A DNA stretch of 64,000 nt, from assembly GCF_002210165.1 (NCBI RefSeq), contig NZ_AQQP01000007.1, positions 248,001 to 312,000 of the forward strand. The letters are read 5' to 3'. Source of the stretch: Phaeobacter sp. 22II1-1F12B. GTDB lineage: Bacteria; Pseudomonadota; Alphaproteobacteria; Rhodobacterales; Rhodobacteraceae. The position numbers were made by a program, and so were the translations under genes. The notes beneath the pieces are model-generated. The model did not search any database and had not been told where the DNA came from. It was given only the letters and a program-made list of their open reading frames with translations. This document shows positions 53,520 through 62,201 of this stretch, piece by piece; the first letter of the stretch is position 1, and the number at the start of each line of letters is the position of its first letter.

Positions 53520-54639
53520 GAGCGCGGCCTTTATTCTGGGGTTCCGACGTACCGGCGATCCCCGCAAGCAACGCGGATTCCGTAATTTTTCCCTGGAAGC
53601 GACCGCTGTCATCGACGACGGCCACCGGGCCTTTACGACCTGCCGCCTTGGCCGCGATGTCCAGAAGCACCGTGTCCGGGCTGACGCTGATGAAATCAGG
53701 TGAGGGCGGATCGCTCTCGTTTCCGCGCCAGCCGGTCACCCGCCCATCGCCATCGATGACGAAACCGGCGCCGCCCGGATGATCGACAGGCTCCGCCGTC
53801 ATCACCGAGCTAGCATCGAAGAGCCGCGCCCGGTCGACATTGCGGGTAAAGGCGGCCACGTATTCATGCTGCGGATCAAGCACGATTTCCTGCGGGGTGC
53901 CGTCACGGATCACCGCGCCATCGGCCATGATCGCGATCTTGCTTCCCAGTCGCAGCGCTTCCTGGAAGTCATGTGTGATGAACAGCACCGTTTTGTGCAG
54001 CGAATGCTGAAGCCGCAGCAGTTCGTCCTGCATGTCGGTACGGATCAGCGGGTCGAGCGCGCTGAATGCCTCGTCCATGATCAGCACATCCGCCTCGGTC
54101 GCCAGCGCCCGTGCCAGCCCGACCCGCTGGCGCATCCCGCCCGAAAGCTCTCCCGGCAGGTGCGAGCCCCATGACGACAGCCCGACGGTTTCAAGCATCT
54201 CTCCGGCCTTCCTGTAGCGCTCGGCCTGCGGTACCTTGCGCAGCTTTAGGCCAAAGGACACGTTGTCGATCACCGTCTGGTTGGGCAGCAGGCCAAAGTT
54301 CTGGAACACCATCGACATCCGCCGACGACGGATTTCACGCAGCGTGCTCTGGTCGCATGTGGTGATGTCCTCGCCATCGAGCAGAATCTGCCCCGCATCG
54401 GGTTCAAGGATGCGGTTGACGCAGCGCGCCAGCGTCGATTTGCCGGACCCCGACAGACCCATGATGACCGAGATCGACCCCTTGGGGATGCTCAGCGATA
54501 CGTTGTTGACCCCCAGAACGGCACTGGCCTCGTCCAGTATCTCGGCCTTGCTCTTGCCCTCGCGCACCAGCTTGAGCGCCTCTTGCGGATGGCTGCCGAA
54601 AATCTTGTACAGATCCCTGATTTCGATCCTGTTGGTCAC
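53512..54639 (-). CDS. proV: Quaternary-amine ABC ATPase (ProV-like)
   Basis: A 375-residue ATPase starting MTNRIEIRDLYKIFGSHPQEAL, with Walker A GLSGSGKST, signature LSGGMRQR, LIMDEAFSALDPLIR, and a C-terminal CBS-like regulatory region (DISVSPDTVLL-type strand; GPVAVVDDSGRFQGKITESALL). ProV/OpuAA ATPases use CBS domains to sense ionic strength. It is the first gene of proVWX and is divergent from the hydrolase-pucR unit; the region between holds a TTCCTAT-N7-AGGAAA site. Confidence 0.9.
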   Translation of the reverse strand: MTNRIEIRDLYKIFGSHPQEALKLVREGKSKAEILDEASAVLGVNNVSLSIPKGSISVIMGLSGSGKSTLARCVNRILEPDAGQILLDGEDITTCDQSTLREIRRRRMSMVFQNFGLLPNQTVIDNVSFGLKLRKVPQAERYRKAGEMLETVGLSSWGSHLPGELSGGMRQRVGLARALATEADVLIMDEAFSALDPLIRTDMQDELLRLQHSLHKTVLFITHDFQEALRLGSKIAIMADGAVIRDGTPQEIVLDPQHEYVAAFTRNVDRARLFDASSVMTAEPVDHPGGAGFVIDGDGRVTGWRGNESDPPSPDFISVSPDTVLLDIAAKAAGRKGPVAVVDDSGRFQGKITESALLAGIAGTSEPQNKGRAHA

Positions 54640-54642
54640 GCT

Positions 54643-54694
54643 GCATTAACCCCTGTCAGTTCAGTTCATCGCGGATACTGCAATTGATTAATGC
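54643..54694. promoter_or_regulatory. Long-spaced inverted repeat GCATTAA/TTAATGC upstream of proV
   Basis: GCATTAA (54643-54649) and TTAATGC (54688-54694) are exact reverse complements 38 nt apart, starting 4 nt upstream of the proV ATG. It may be a looped operator, but the AT-rich promoter region makes chance occurrence possible. Confidence 0.3.
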
Positions 54695-54713
54695 GAGGTG
54701 CGTCTTTTCTGTC

Positions 54714-54733
54714 TTCCTATGTTTCGAAGGAAA
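54714..54733. promoter_or_regulatory. Operator-like site A (TTCCTAT-N7-AGGAAA)
   Basis: TTCCTAT, seven bases and AGGAAA, centred on the inverted repeat TTCCT-N9-AGGAA. It lies 65 bp upstream of the cysteine hydrolase ATG and 74 bp upstream of the divergent proV ATG. The same bipartite sequence recurs at 57220-57239. Confidence 0.7.
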
Positions 54734-54798
54734 GCCGGTTGGTATTCTCCGACTATTTGCATCATGATCCGCGCAGAATGCGCCGGTAGCGAGAACAG

Positions 54799-55452
54799 AT
54801 GACACCACCCCAAAACCCCCTGCCCTTGCTGCCTGAACCGGCGCTGATCGTCGTGGATATGCAGAACGATTTCGTCCATCCGGGCGCGCCGATGGAGGTC
54901 GTCGGCGCGCGCGCTATCCTGCCCGGTCTGGGCCGTTTGATCGCCGCCTTTCGCGCCGCCCGCAGACCCGTTGTTTTCCTGCGTTACATGGGTAATCGGC
55001 GCTATGATCACCTGGCCGAAAAGTTCAGCTGGATCACCACGATGGCGCCCCCGGTTCGGGCCTGTGAACCCGGCCACCTCCGCCACTTTGACGACGGGGT
55101 AGAACGTGAAGGGTTTGCCATCGTCGAAAACCTTGCCCCGGCGGCGGGCGAGATCGTGATCGACAAGACCTATTACAGCGGCTTTCACGAAACCGCTCTG
55201 CACACGCGTTTGCAACAGACCGGTGTTCAATCCTTGTGCATCACCGGGCTGATCACCGAGATGTGCGTCGAGGACACCGCCCGTCACGCGGTCCATCACG
55301 GCTATCCAACGGTGATCCTGCGCGACCTTGTCGCCAGCAGCGATCCTCAGGCCGCCGCTGCCGCACTGGGGGCCTTCGACAAGAACTTTGGCTGGGTTGC
55401 GGGTTCCGATGACGTGGTTGCGAAACTGCAAGCGCCCGCGGCCGGGGAATGA
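54799..55452 (+). CDS. Cysteine hydrolase family protein (isochorismatase fold, RutB-like)
   Basis: A 217-residue isochorismatase-fold amidase. The catalytic Asp is in ALIVVDMQNDFVHPGAPM, Lys in VIDKTYYSGF and Cys in ITEMCVEDTARHA, the standard Asp-Lys-Cys triad; GLITEMCVEDT is typical. Relatives hydrolyse amide bonds, such as RutB in pyrimidine breakdown and various formamide or carbamoyl hydrolases. It starts the transcription unit with the PucR regulator (4-nt gap) and is preceded by operator-like site A. Confidence 0.85.
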   Translation: MTPPQNPLPLLPEPALIVVDMQNDFVHPGAPMEVVGARAILPGLGRLIAAFRAARRPVVFLRYMGNRRYDHLAEKFSWITTMAPPVRACEPGHLRHFDDGVEREGFAIVENLAPAAGEIVIDKTYYSGFHETALHTRLQQTGVQSLCITGLITEMCVEDTARHAVHHGYPTVILRDLVASSDPQAAAAALGAFDKNFGWVAGSDDVVAKLQAPAAGE

Positions 55453-55456
55453 CAGG

Positions 55457-57235
55457 ATGACCGACACGCTACAGTCTGATGGCGAGATCAAGCAGGGCCT
55501 CGACCGGTTTCGCCAGATCTCGGAAATCTCGAAACTGATTAACGAGGGGATCGACCTCAACGACCTGCTGACCCGCCTGACCGAAGCCGTCTGCCGCCAT
55601 TCCGACTGGTCGATCAGCAGTGTTCTGGTGATGGACGAGGCGCGGCAGATGTCGGTCTCGGCGGCGCGCTACGATCCGCTCTTGACCTTCAAGCGGGAAG
55701 GCGCGGGTTTTGAATGGGACCTGATGGGCAGCCCGATCCTCGAGATCGTCTCCAAGGGGCGTCCGATGATCATGCAGGATGCCTCGGAACAGGAAAAATA
55801 CCCCGCATTCCAGAGAGATGCGCAACTGCGCGGCTATCGCACCGTTGTCCTTGTGCCCCTGCGGTTTCCCGATGAACAGGGGCGACCCATCGTGTTTTGC
55901 GTACTGGCGGACGAGGTGGTGGATGTTTCAGAGACCGAGCTGAGCTTTCTGCAATGTCTCGCCGATCTCGCCGATATCGCGGTACGCCGGATGCAGATCC
56001 TGCGTCAGGAAACGGCCGAGGCGGAGCGGCTGCGCGAGATCACCGTCAACCTCACCTCGGCCTTGACCACCACGCTCGATCCCGACCATGCCAGCGACCT
56101 TTACGGCGGCTTGTCGCGGTTGTTCACGACCGGTTGGTTCGCCATCGACCTGACCACAGGGCAGATGCTGTTCGACCGGGCCGGGGCGTCGCCACTGTTG
56201 CAGAAGATGTGCGACCGTCTGCCCGAATCCGTGGTGCGCACCGCGATGAAAGCGGATGCCGCGCGGGGCGATCAGACCGTGCGCCTGCTGGTCGAGGACG
56301 AAACCCTCTCGGCCCTGATGCGCCCGCTGGTGATTGATGGCACCCGCGTCGGCGCGCTCTTCCTGCTGAACGTCGAAACGCTCGCCGCAAGCGAGCAGGT
56401 CGCCGCGGATGCCGGGCGGCTGGCGCTTTCCTCGCTGATCCTGCGCAATTACATGGCCTTCAAGACCCGCGAACATGCCTCGCGTCGGCTGATCGGCCAG
56501 CTTTGCCAAGGTGACCTTCGGGATCTGGGAGAGCTGCGCGAAGAAGCGCGGCTTCTTGGCTTTGACCTCGACCGTCCGATGTACCTGATCGGCCTGCGCA
56601 GCCTTGGCGAGGACCCGCTCGAAGAGGATTCGCACAGTTTCGTCCAGCGCAGTGCGCAGACGCTTTTTGGGCAGGTGCTGTCCTACAAGGACGGGCGCGA
56701 GGTCTATCTGCTGGTGCTGGATGACGACACGATCCGCGATGGCAAGCTCCGCGACCGGTTTCTGCAACGTATCCGCCCGATCATGCCGGAAACCGTGGCT
56801 GTCATGTCCGACCGGATCGACCGGTTGCAAGAGGTCGCCCCCGCCCGTGAAGCCTGCCGCTGGAACCTGCAGGTGGCCGAGGCGATGGGCGCCCGCGACT
56901 GGGTTACCCGGCGCACGGTGGGATCCTTTCCCTCGCTCATGGCCTCGGTAAGCCACCGGGTCGCGGACCAGTTCCTCAGCGATACAATCGCCCGCGTGGC
57001 CGAAAACGGATCGGGCAAGGGCGACACGGTTCTGGAAACGCTCGAAGCCTATCTTGCAACCGGACGGAGACCGCAGGAAACGGCCGACCTGCTTGGGATT
57101 CATGTGTCGACCCTTCGCTACCGTCTGGGCCGCATCGCCGAGAAATCCGGCATCGATCTGAACGATCCGGACGAATGTTTCGAGCTGGAACTGGCTTTGC
57201 GCATCCACAAGTTCAGAATTTCCTATCAAAAGTAG
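55457..57235 (+). CDS. PucR family transcriptional regulator with GAF domain
   Basis: A 592-residue regulator. The N-terminal half has a GAF-like sensory domain (LNDLLTRLTEAVCRHSDWSISSVLVMDEARQM to about residue 200). A second, CdaR/PucR-type central region follows. The C-terminal HTH_30 is ETADLLGIHVSTLRYRLGRIAEKSG. PucR proteins activate purine, amine or sugar-acid catabolic genes. It sits between the two groups of catabolic genes, each with the same operator-like site, and so is the best candidate regulator. ATG 55457 is 4 nt after the hydrolase stop. Confidence 0.85.
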   Translation: MTDTLQSDGEIKQGLDRFRQISEISKLINEGIDLNDLLTRLTEAVCRHSDWSISSVLVMDEARQMSVSAARYDPLLTFKREGAGFEWDLMGSPILEIVSKGRPMIMQDASEQEKYPAFQRDAQLRGYRTVVLVPLRFPDEQGRPIVFCVLADEVVDVSETELSFLQCLADLADIAVRRMQILRQETAEAERLREITVNLTSALTTTLDPDHASDLYGGLSRLFTTGWFAIDLTTGQMLFDRAGASPLLQKMCDRLPESVVRTAMKADAARGDQTVRLLVEDETLSALMRPLVIDGTRVGALFLLNVETLAASEQVAADAGRLALSSLILRNYMAFKTREHASRRLIGQLCQGDLRDLGELREEARLLGFDLDRPMYLIGLRSLGEDPLEEDSHSFVQRSAQTLFGQVLSYKDGREVYLLVLDDDTIRDGKLRDRFLQRIRPIMPETVAVMSDRIDRLQEVAPAREACRWNLQVAEAMGARDWVTRRTVGSFPSLMASVSHRVADQFLSDTIARVAENGSGKGDTVLETLEAYLATGRRPQETADLLGIHVSTLRYRLGRIAEKSGIDLNDPDECFELELALRIHKFRISYQK

Positions 57236-57239
57236 GAAA
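57220..57239. promoter_or_regulatory. Operator-like site B (TTCCTAT-N7-AGGAAA)
   Basis: TTCCTAT, seven bases and AGGAAA, overlapping the end of the PucR gene, 66 bp before the flavin reductase ATG. The core is again TTCCT-N9-AGGAA. A further half-site TTTCCT (57242-57247) follows after CA, giving AGGAAA-CA-TTTCCT. Confidence 0.7.
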
Positions 57240-57305
57240 CATTTCCTGCGGCCTCGCAGCTTTCACGGGAGGACCGGGCCAGGCGACCGCCCCTAAGGTC
57301 GATCC

Positions 57306-58343
57306 ATGTCCAATGTGCAATCAGACCGCAGGTCCCCCGTGAGCCCCACCGACGCCGCCCCTTTCGACCCAAAGGCCCTGCGCGCCGCCTTTGGCAGCTT
57401 TGCCACCGGCGTCACGGTCGTGACCACCTATGACAAATCAGGAAGCGCGGTCGGTTTCACGGCAAATTCCTTTACCTCGGTTTCGCTCGACCCGGCGCTA
57501 TTGCTGGTTTGCCTTGGCAAAACATCATCGAATTACGAAACCTTCACTTCTGCCGACCGGTTCGGTGTGAATATCCTGTCTTCCGATCAGACCGACATCT
57601 CGACCCGGTTCGCGACCCGGGGTCTCAAGGACCGGTTTGCCGGGATCGACTGGCAGGCCGTGCCTGATGGCGCGCCACTGATCGAAGGCTGCGCGGCGCG
57701 GTTCGACTGCACGGTACACGAATGTATCGACGCAGGCGATCACGTGATCCTCATGGGCCGGATCGAACGGTTCGACAGCCATGAACGCCACCCGCTGATC
57801 TTCGCCGAGGGCCGCTATCTCGCGCCGATTGACCTCGATACGCCGCAGGTGCGCGGCTCGGTTCGGCTGGGCGCGATTATCACCCATGATGAAGAGATCC
57901 TGCTACGCTCTGACGGCAAGGGAAACTGGCACCTGCCGCTTTCCGGCGCGAAACCGGGCCTGCGCAGCGCGCGGGCCGACCTTGACGGGTTCTTCGCCGC
58001 CGGAGGGGCCGCCATCGACTGGGGGTTCCTGTTTGCGATCTTCGATGGCGACAGCGACGCGGTGCCCGGCAATGCCGATACGCTCGCCTTCTTCCACGGC
58101 GCGCTCGAAGCAGGGGAAGAGCTCCCAAGCCAGTGCCGGCTGTTTCCGATGGATGAGCTGCCGATGGAGGACGTTCCGATTTCGGCCCATCGCGCCATGC
58201 TGCGCCGCTATGTCGATGAACACCGGCAGCAACGGTTCGGGATCTACGTCGATTCCCCCGGGCCCCGTGGCACCGTGCAGCCACTTGCCCTGCGCCCTGC
58301 CCCCTATGCCCGCAATATTCAGGACAAGGAAATCATGCAATGA
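57306..58343 (+). CDS. Flavin reductase fused to a Nudix-like C-terminal domain
   Basis: A 345-residue protein. Residues 20-170 are a flavin reductase of the FMN-binding split-barrel type (LRAAFGSFATGVTVVTTYDKSG; GFTANSFTSVSLDPALLLVCLGKTSSNYETF; HERHPLIFAEGRY), which supplies reduced flavin to a partner oxygenase. Residues 180-330 look like a degenerate Nudix fold (GSVRLGAIITHDEEILLRSDGKGNWHLPLSG) without the REUxEE catalytic box, so it probably binds rather than hydrolyses a nucleotide. Its stop overlaps the aldehyde dehydrogenase start (ATGA). The partner is most likely the luciferase-like enzyme at 59889. Confidence 0.78.
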   Translation: MSNVQSDRRSPVSPTDAAPFDPKALRAAFGSFATGVTVVTTYDKSGSAVGFTANSFTSVSLDPALLLVCLGKTSSNYETFTSADRFGVNILSSDQTDISTRFATRGLKDRFAGIDWQAVPDGAPLIEGCAARFDCTVHECIDAGDHVILMGRIERFDSHERHPLIFAEGRYLAPIDLDTPQVRGSVRLGAIITHDEEILLRSDGKGNWHLPLSGAKPGLRSARADLDGFFAAGGAAIDWGFLFAIFDGDSDAVPGNADTLAFFHGALEAGEELPSQCRLFPMDELPMEDVPISAHRAMLRRYVDEHRQQRFGIYVDSPGPRGTVQPLALRPAPYARNIQDKEIMQ

Positions 58344-59848
58344 CGCGGTTCACCCCCGAGGCGCTGGAAAACACCTGCCTTCCGATCTTTATCGACAACG
58401 AATTTGTCACCTCTCAGGGTAAGCCCTTTGCCAGCTACGATCCGGCGACCGGCCAGCAATGGTCGGAAATCGCGGATGCCACCAGCGATGAGGTTGACCG
58501 CGCCGTGCGTTCGGCCCGCCGCGCGATGGAGAACCCTGCGTGGCGCAACATGTCGCAAAGCGACCGGGGCGCGCTGCTGTACAAGCTTTCGGAACTGATC
58601 CAGCGCGACACGGATCGCCTGTCGCGGCTTGAAACCCGCGACAATGGCAAGCTGCTCAAGGAAATGACGGCGCTCACGCAAGCGGTGGCGACCGGCATGC
58701 GTTATTTCGCAGGCATGGCCGACAAGATCGAAGGCACCACGATCCCGGTCAACAAGCCCGATATGCTGAATTTCACCCTGCGCGAACCGATTGGCGTGAT
58801 CGCCGCCATCGTGCCGTGGAATTCCCCGCTGTTGCTGCTGAACCGCGCCTTTTCTCCGGCCATCGCTGCAGGCAATGCGATGGTGGTCAAGCCGTCGGAA
58901 CATGCCTCGGCCTCGCTTCTGGCCTTTGCGGAACTGGTAGCCGAAGCGGGCTTTCCCGCCGGTGTTTTCAACGTGGTCACCGGGCACGGCCAAAGCGTCG
59001 GCGACGCGCTGGTGCGTCATCCCGAGGTGGACAAGATCGACTTTACCGGCGGGCCGGAGACAGGCCGCATCATCGCCGGAAGCGCGGCGGACAACCTGAC
59101 GCCCTCCATCCTCGAGCTTGGAGGAAAATCGCCCAATATCATCTGCGCCGATGCCGATCTGGATCGCGCCGTGACCGGCGTGATTTCGGGCATTTTCGCC
59201 GCCGGGGGACAGACCTGCGTCGCAGGTTCACGCTGCCTTGTGCATGACAGCATCTATGATGAGGTGATCGACCGCCTTGTCGCCCGCACCGCCGAAATCC
59301 GGATCGGTGCGCCCGACGATGACGCGACCCAGCTTGGCCCGCTCGCGCTCTGGTCGCAGGTGGAAAAGGTCGGCCGCTTTGTCGAAGGCGCCAAGACCGG
59401 CGGCGCAGAGCTGCTGGCAGGCGGTGACCGGGCACCCGGCATGGGCGACGGCTGGTATGTTCAACCGACGATTTTCGGCAATGTCAGCAACGAAATGGAT
59501 ATCGCACGCAACGAGATCTTTGGCCCCGTGCTGGGCGTTATGCGCTACAGCGACGACGAGGACATGATCGCCAAGGCCAATGACACCCGCTATGGGCTGG
59601 CCGCCGGTCTCTGGACCAATGACATGGAGCGCGCGATGCGCTTCATGGGCCGGATCAATGCCGGGATGGTCTGGGTCAACACCTATCGCAGCCCCTCGGT
59701 CATGGCCCCTTCGGGCGGCTACAAGGACTCGGGCTACGGCAAGCACAACGGCTTTGCCGCGATCAACGAATTCACCCGGATCAAGACCGTGGTGATCGAC
59801 TACTCCGGCAAGACCCACGATCCTTTCGTGATGCGGGTCCAGAAGTGA
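58340..59848 (+). CDS. Aldehyde dehydrogenase family protein
   Basis: A 502-residue ALDH with IVPWNSPLLLLNRAFSPAIAAGNAMVVKPSEH (Asn and Lys of the active site), the catalytic Glu in LELGGKSPNI and Cys in GGQTCVAGSRCL, and EIFGPVLGVMRYSD. The start overlaps the flavin reductase stop, so it belongs to the same operon. In a trigonelline-type pathway it would oxidise the cyclic hydroxybutyrolactone (hemiacetal) ring-cleavage product to the succinate derivative (TgnC role); this assignment is inferred from the gene set. Confidence 0.87.
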   Translation: MTRFTPEALENTCLPIFIDNEFVTSQGKPFASYDPATGQQWSEIADATSDEVDRAVRSARRAMENPAWRNMSQSDRGALLYKLSELIQRDTDRLSRLETRDNGKLLKEMTALTQAVATGMRYFAGMADKIEGTTIPVNKPDMLNFTLREPIGVIAAIVPWNSPLLLLNRAFSPAIAAGNAMVVKPSEHASASLLAFAELVAEAGFPAGVFNVVTGHGQSVGDALVRHPEVDKIDFTGGPETGRIIAGSAADNLTPSILELGGKSPNIICADADLDRAVTGVISGIFAAGGQTCVAGSRCLVHDSIYDEVIDRLVARTAEIRIGAPDDDATQLGPLALWSQVEKVGRFVEGAKTGGAELLAGGDRAPGMGDGWYVQPTIFGNVSNEMDIARNEIFGPVLGVMRYSDDEDMIAKANDTRYGLAAGLWTNDMERAMRFMGRINAGMVWVNTYRSPSVMAPSGGYKDSGYGKHNGFAAINEFTRIKTVVIDYSGKTHDPFVMRVQK

Positions 59849-59888
59849 TCAGTCGGACAGGTATAGAATTTCAGGACAGGAGCAGGTG

Positions 59889-60962
59889 ATGAGGTTTTCC
59901 ATCGCAGTGAACATGGGTCGTCTCGACCCGACGACGGATATGCGCCAGATCGCGGACGAAGCGCTGGAGCTGGTGAAAATCGCCGATCAGGGCGGGTTCG
60001 ACATCGTCTGGACCGCCGAGCACCACACGATCGAGCTGACCGTTTCCCCGAACCCGTTCCAGTTGCTCAGCCACTGGGGCGCGCATACCAAGAACATCCG
60101 CCTTGGTACGGCGGTTGTCGCCGCGCCGTACTGGAACCCGATCCGGCTGGCCGGTGAGGCCGCGCTTTGCGACATCCTGACCGATGGCCGCCTTGAACTC
60201 GGGCTTGGCCGGGGCGCCTACCAGTATGAATTCGACCGCATGGCGGGCGGCATGCCCCAGCAGGAAGGCGGCAAGCACCTGCGCGAGATCATCCCCGTGG
60301 TCAAGGCGCTCTGGGCCGGGGAATATGCGCATGAGGGCGAGCTATGGAATTTCCCGGCCACCACCAGCGTGCCGAAACCGTTGCAGAAATCGGTGCCCAT
60401 GTGGATCGCCGCGCGGGATGAGAATACGTTCCAGTTCGCCGCCGACAATGGCTGCAACATCATGTCCACCGCGCTGCGCAAACCCTTTGCCGAGGTCGTG
60501 GACCTGCAACGCAAGTTCGACGCGGTGACTAAGGATCTGCCCAAAGGCCAGTTGCAGCACGCAACCCTGCGCAGCACCTGCCTGTTCGAAGACAAGGCCG
60601 GCGAGGATACCGCCTATGAATCCGTCATCAACTATGGCCGCGCCTTCGAGAACCTCTTCAAGGGCACCGGCGAGGTCAAGGACGGCTATCCCGAGGCGGT
60701 GGATTTCGAGACGGTTGCCAACCGTGACGAATATGACCGCGAAAGCCTCTTGGAAAACATGATGCTTGGCAGCCCGGAGCAGGTGATCGAAAAGCTCGAA
60801 CGCTACAAGGCAGCGGGCGTCGATCAGTTCATCTACGGCGCGTCCTTCTTCGTGCCGCACCAGAACGCGCGCCGCTCGCTGGAGCTGTTCTGCGACAAGG
60901 TGATCCCGCATTTCCGCAAGCAGGAAAACGCTGCCAGCCCCGAAATGGCAGGCGCGAAATAA
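59889..60962 (+). CDS. LLM class flavin-dependent oxygenase (luciferase-like)
   Basis: A 357-residue bacterial-luciferase-fold enzyme: MRFSIAVNMGRLDPTTD, IVWTAEHHTIE, NIRLGTAVVAAPYWNPIRLAGEAALCDILTDGRLELGLGRG and GSPEQVIEKLERYKAAG. Such enzymes use reduced flavin from a separate reductase and cleave C-C, C-N or C-H bonds with O2, as in RutA, TgnA and pyridine degradation. ATG 59889 has GGAG 6 nt upstream and is preferred to the GTG at 59886. With the reductase at 57306 it forms a probable two-component oxygenase. Confidence 0.87.
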   Translation: MRFSIAVNMGRLDPTTDMRQIADEALELVKIADQGGFDIVWTAEHHTIELTVSPNPFQLLSHWGAHTKNIRLGTAVVAAPYWNPIRLAGEAALCDILTDGRLELGLGRGAYQYEFDRMAGGMPQQEGGKHLREIIPVVKALWAGEYAHEGELWNFPATTSVPKPLQKSVPMWIAARDENTFQFAADNGCNIMSTALRKPFAEVVDLQRKFDAVTKDLPKGQLQHATLRSTCLFEDKAGEDTAYESVINYGRAFENLFKGTGEVKDGYPEAVDFETVANRDEYDRESLLENMMLGSPEQVIEKLERYKAAGVDQFIYGASFFVPHQNARRSLELFCDKVIPHFRKQENAASPEMAGAK

Positions 60963-61019
60963 CAGGCAGACGGGCCGGAGCCGAGAGGCCCCGGCCTTTG
61001 CCCTTATAAGGAGACAAGT

Positions 61020-61799
61020 TTGCGGACAACCGACGACCTGATACATTACACGCGCGAAGGCACCGGCGATCCGCTGGTGCTTGTTCATGGTGTGGGGGCC
61101 AATCTAGCAAGCTGGGACGGGGTCGCCGAAAGGCTGAAGGGTGAGTTCGACATCCTGCGATCCGACCTGCGCGGCCACGGAGAGTCCGCCCGCATCGACA
61201 GCCCGATCACAATCGACACATTTGCCGAAGACATCCTGCGGGTCATGGACGAACAAGGTGTCGAGAGCGCGCATCTCGCTGGATTTTCACTTGGCGGGCT
61301 TATCACGCAGCGGCTGGCCGTGGGCTGGCCCGACCGGTTCCGGCGGATCGTGATCCTTTCGGCGGTCGCTGGCCGCACGCCCGAGGAACGTGCCAAGGTG
61401 ACAGACCGGCTCGGCATGATCCGCGACGGCGGCATGAAAGCGATCACCGGGGCCGCACGCGATCGCTGGTTCACCGAAGGTTTCGCCCGCGACAATCCCG
61501 ATCTCATCACCCGCCGCATCGCCGAGATGGAAGCCGCCCATGTGCCCTCCTACCTCGAGGCCTACCGCGTGTTCGGGCAGACCGAACTGGTCGACACGCT
61601 TCACCAGATCAAACATCCGGCGCTTATCATGACCGGCGAGTTGGATCAGGGTTCCAACCCGCGTATGGCGCGGACCATGCACGAATTGATTGACGGATCA
61701 GAGCTAGAGATCCTCCCCGGGCTCAAGCACAGCGTTTTGCTCGAAGCATCCGACCTGATCGCGGAACGCATTGCCGCGTTCCTCAAGAAACCACTCTGA
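61020..61799 (+). CDS. Alpha/beta hydrolase
   Basis: A 259-residue alpha/beta hydrolase. The oxyanion-hole region is LVHGVGANLASWD, the nucleophile Ser is in GFSLGG, the acidic residue is in TGELDQGSN and the catalytic His in GLKHSVLLE. The start is TTG (61020) with AAGGAGA 6 nt upstream. In the trigonelline pathway the fourth enzyme (TgnD) is such a hydrolase, which splits the N-methylformamido-methylene succinate; here the role is inferred from the company it keeps. Confidence 0.85.
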   Translation: MRTTDDLIHYTREGTGDPLVLVHGVGANLASWDGVAERLKGEFDILRSDLRGHGESARIDSPITIDTFAEDILRVMDEQGVESAHLAGFSLGGLITQRLAVGWPDRFRRIVILSAVAGRTPEERAKVTDRLGMIRDGGMKAITGAARDRWFTEGFARDNPDLITRRIAEMEAAHVPSYLEAYRVFGQTELVDTLHQIKHPALIMTGELDQGSNPRMARTMHELIDGSELEILPGLKHSVLLEASDLIAERIAAFLKKPL

Positions 61800-61817
61800 A
61801 ACAAGGAAGAAACGCCA

Positions 61818-62201
61818 ATGGACAAGGCGCTCTACGACAAGGGACTGGCGCAGCGAAAGGCCACGCTCGGGGCCGAATACGTGGAAAAGTCGCTGGGCAA
61901 TGCGACGGAGTTCTCCAAGGACTTTCAAAGCTTCATCACCGAATACTGCTGGGGTGCTGGCTGGGGCGATGAAACCCTGCCGCCCAAGACGCGGAGCATG
62001 CTCAACATCGTGATGATCGCGGCGCTGAACCGGATGCATGAATGGGAGCTGCATTTCCGTGGCGCACTGCGCAATGGCGTGACGCTGGATGAAATGAAGG
62101 CGATGATCACCCAGATCACCATCTATTGCGGCGTGCCGGTGGGCGTCGAATGTCATCGCATCGCCAACCGCGTGCTGACCGAACAGGGCGACGAGATATG
62201 A
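61818..62201 (+). CDS. Carboxymuconolactone decarboxylase family protein (PcaC-like)
   Basis: A 127-residue all-helical protein with the PcaC pattern: MDKALYDKGLAQRKATLGAEYVEKSL at the start, PPKTRSMLNIVMIAALNRMHEWELHFRGALRNGVTLDEM. It has no CxxC motif, so it is not an AhpD peroxidase. It is translated just after the hydrolase (18-nt gap), and its stop overlaps the next gene (ATGA). In this operon a decarboxylase or a substrate-binding role is possible. Confidence 0.8.
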   Translation: MDKALYDKGLAQRKATLGAEYVEKSLGNATEFSKDFQSFITEYCWGAGWGDETLPPKTRSMLNIVMIAALNRMHEWELHFRGALRNGVTLDEMKAMITQITIYCGVPVGVECHRIANRVLTEQGDEI

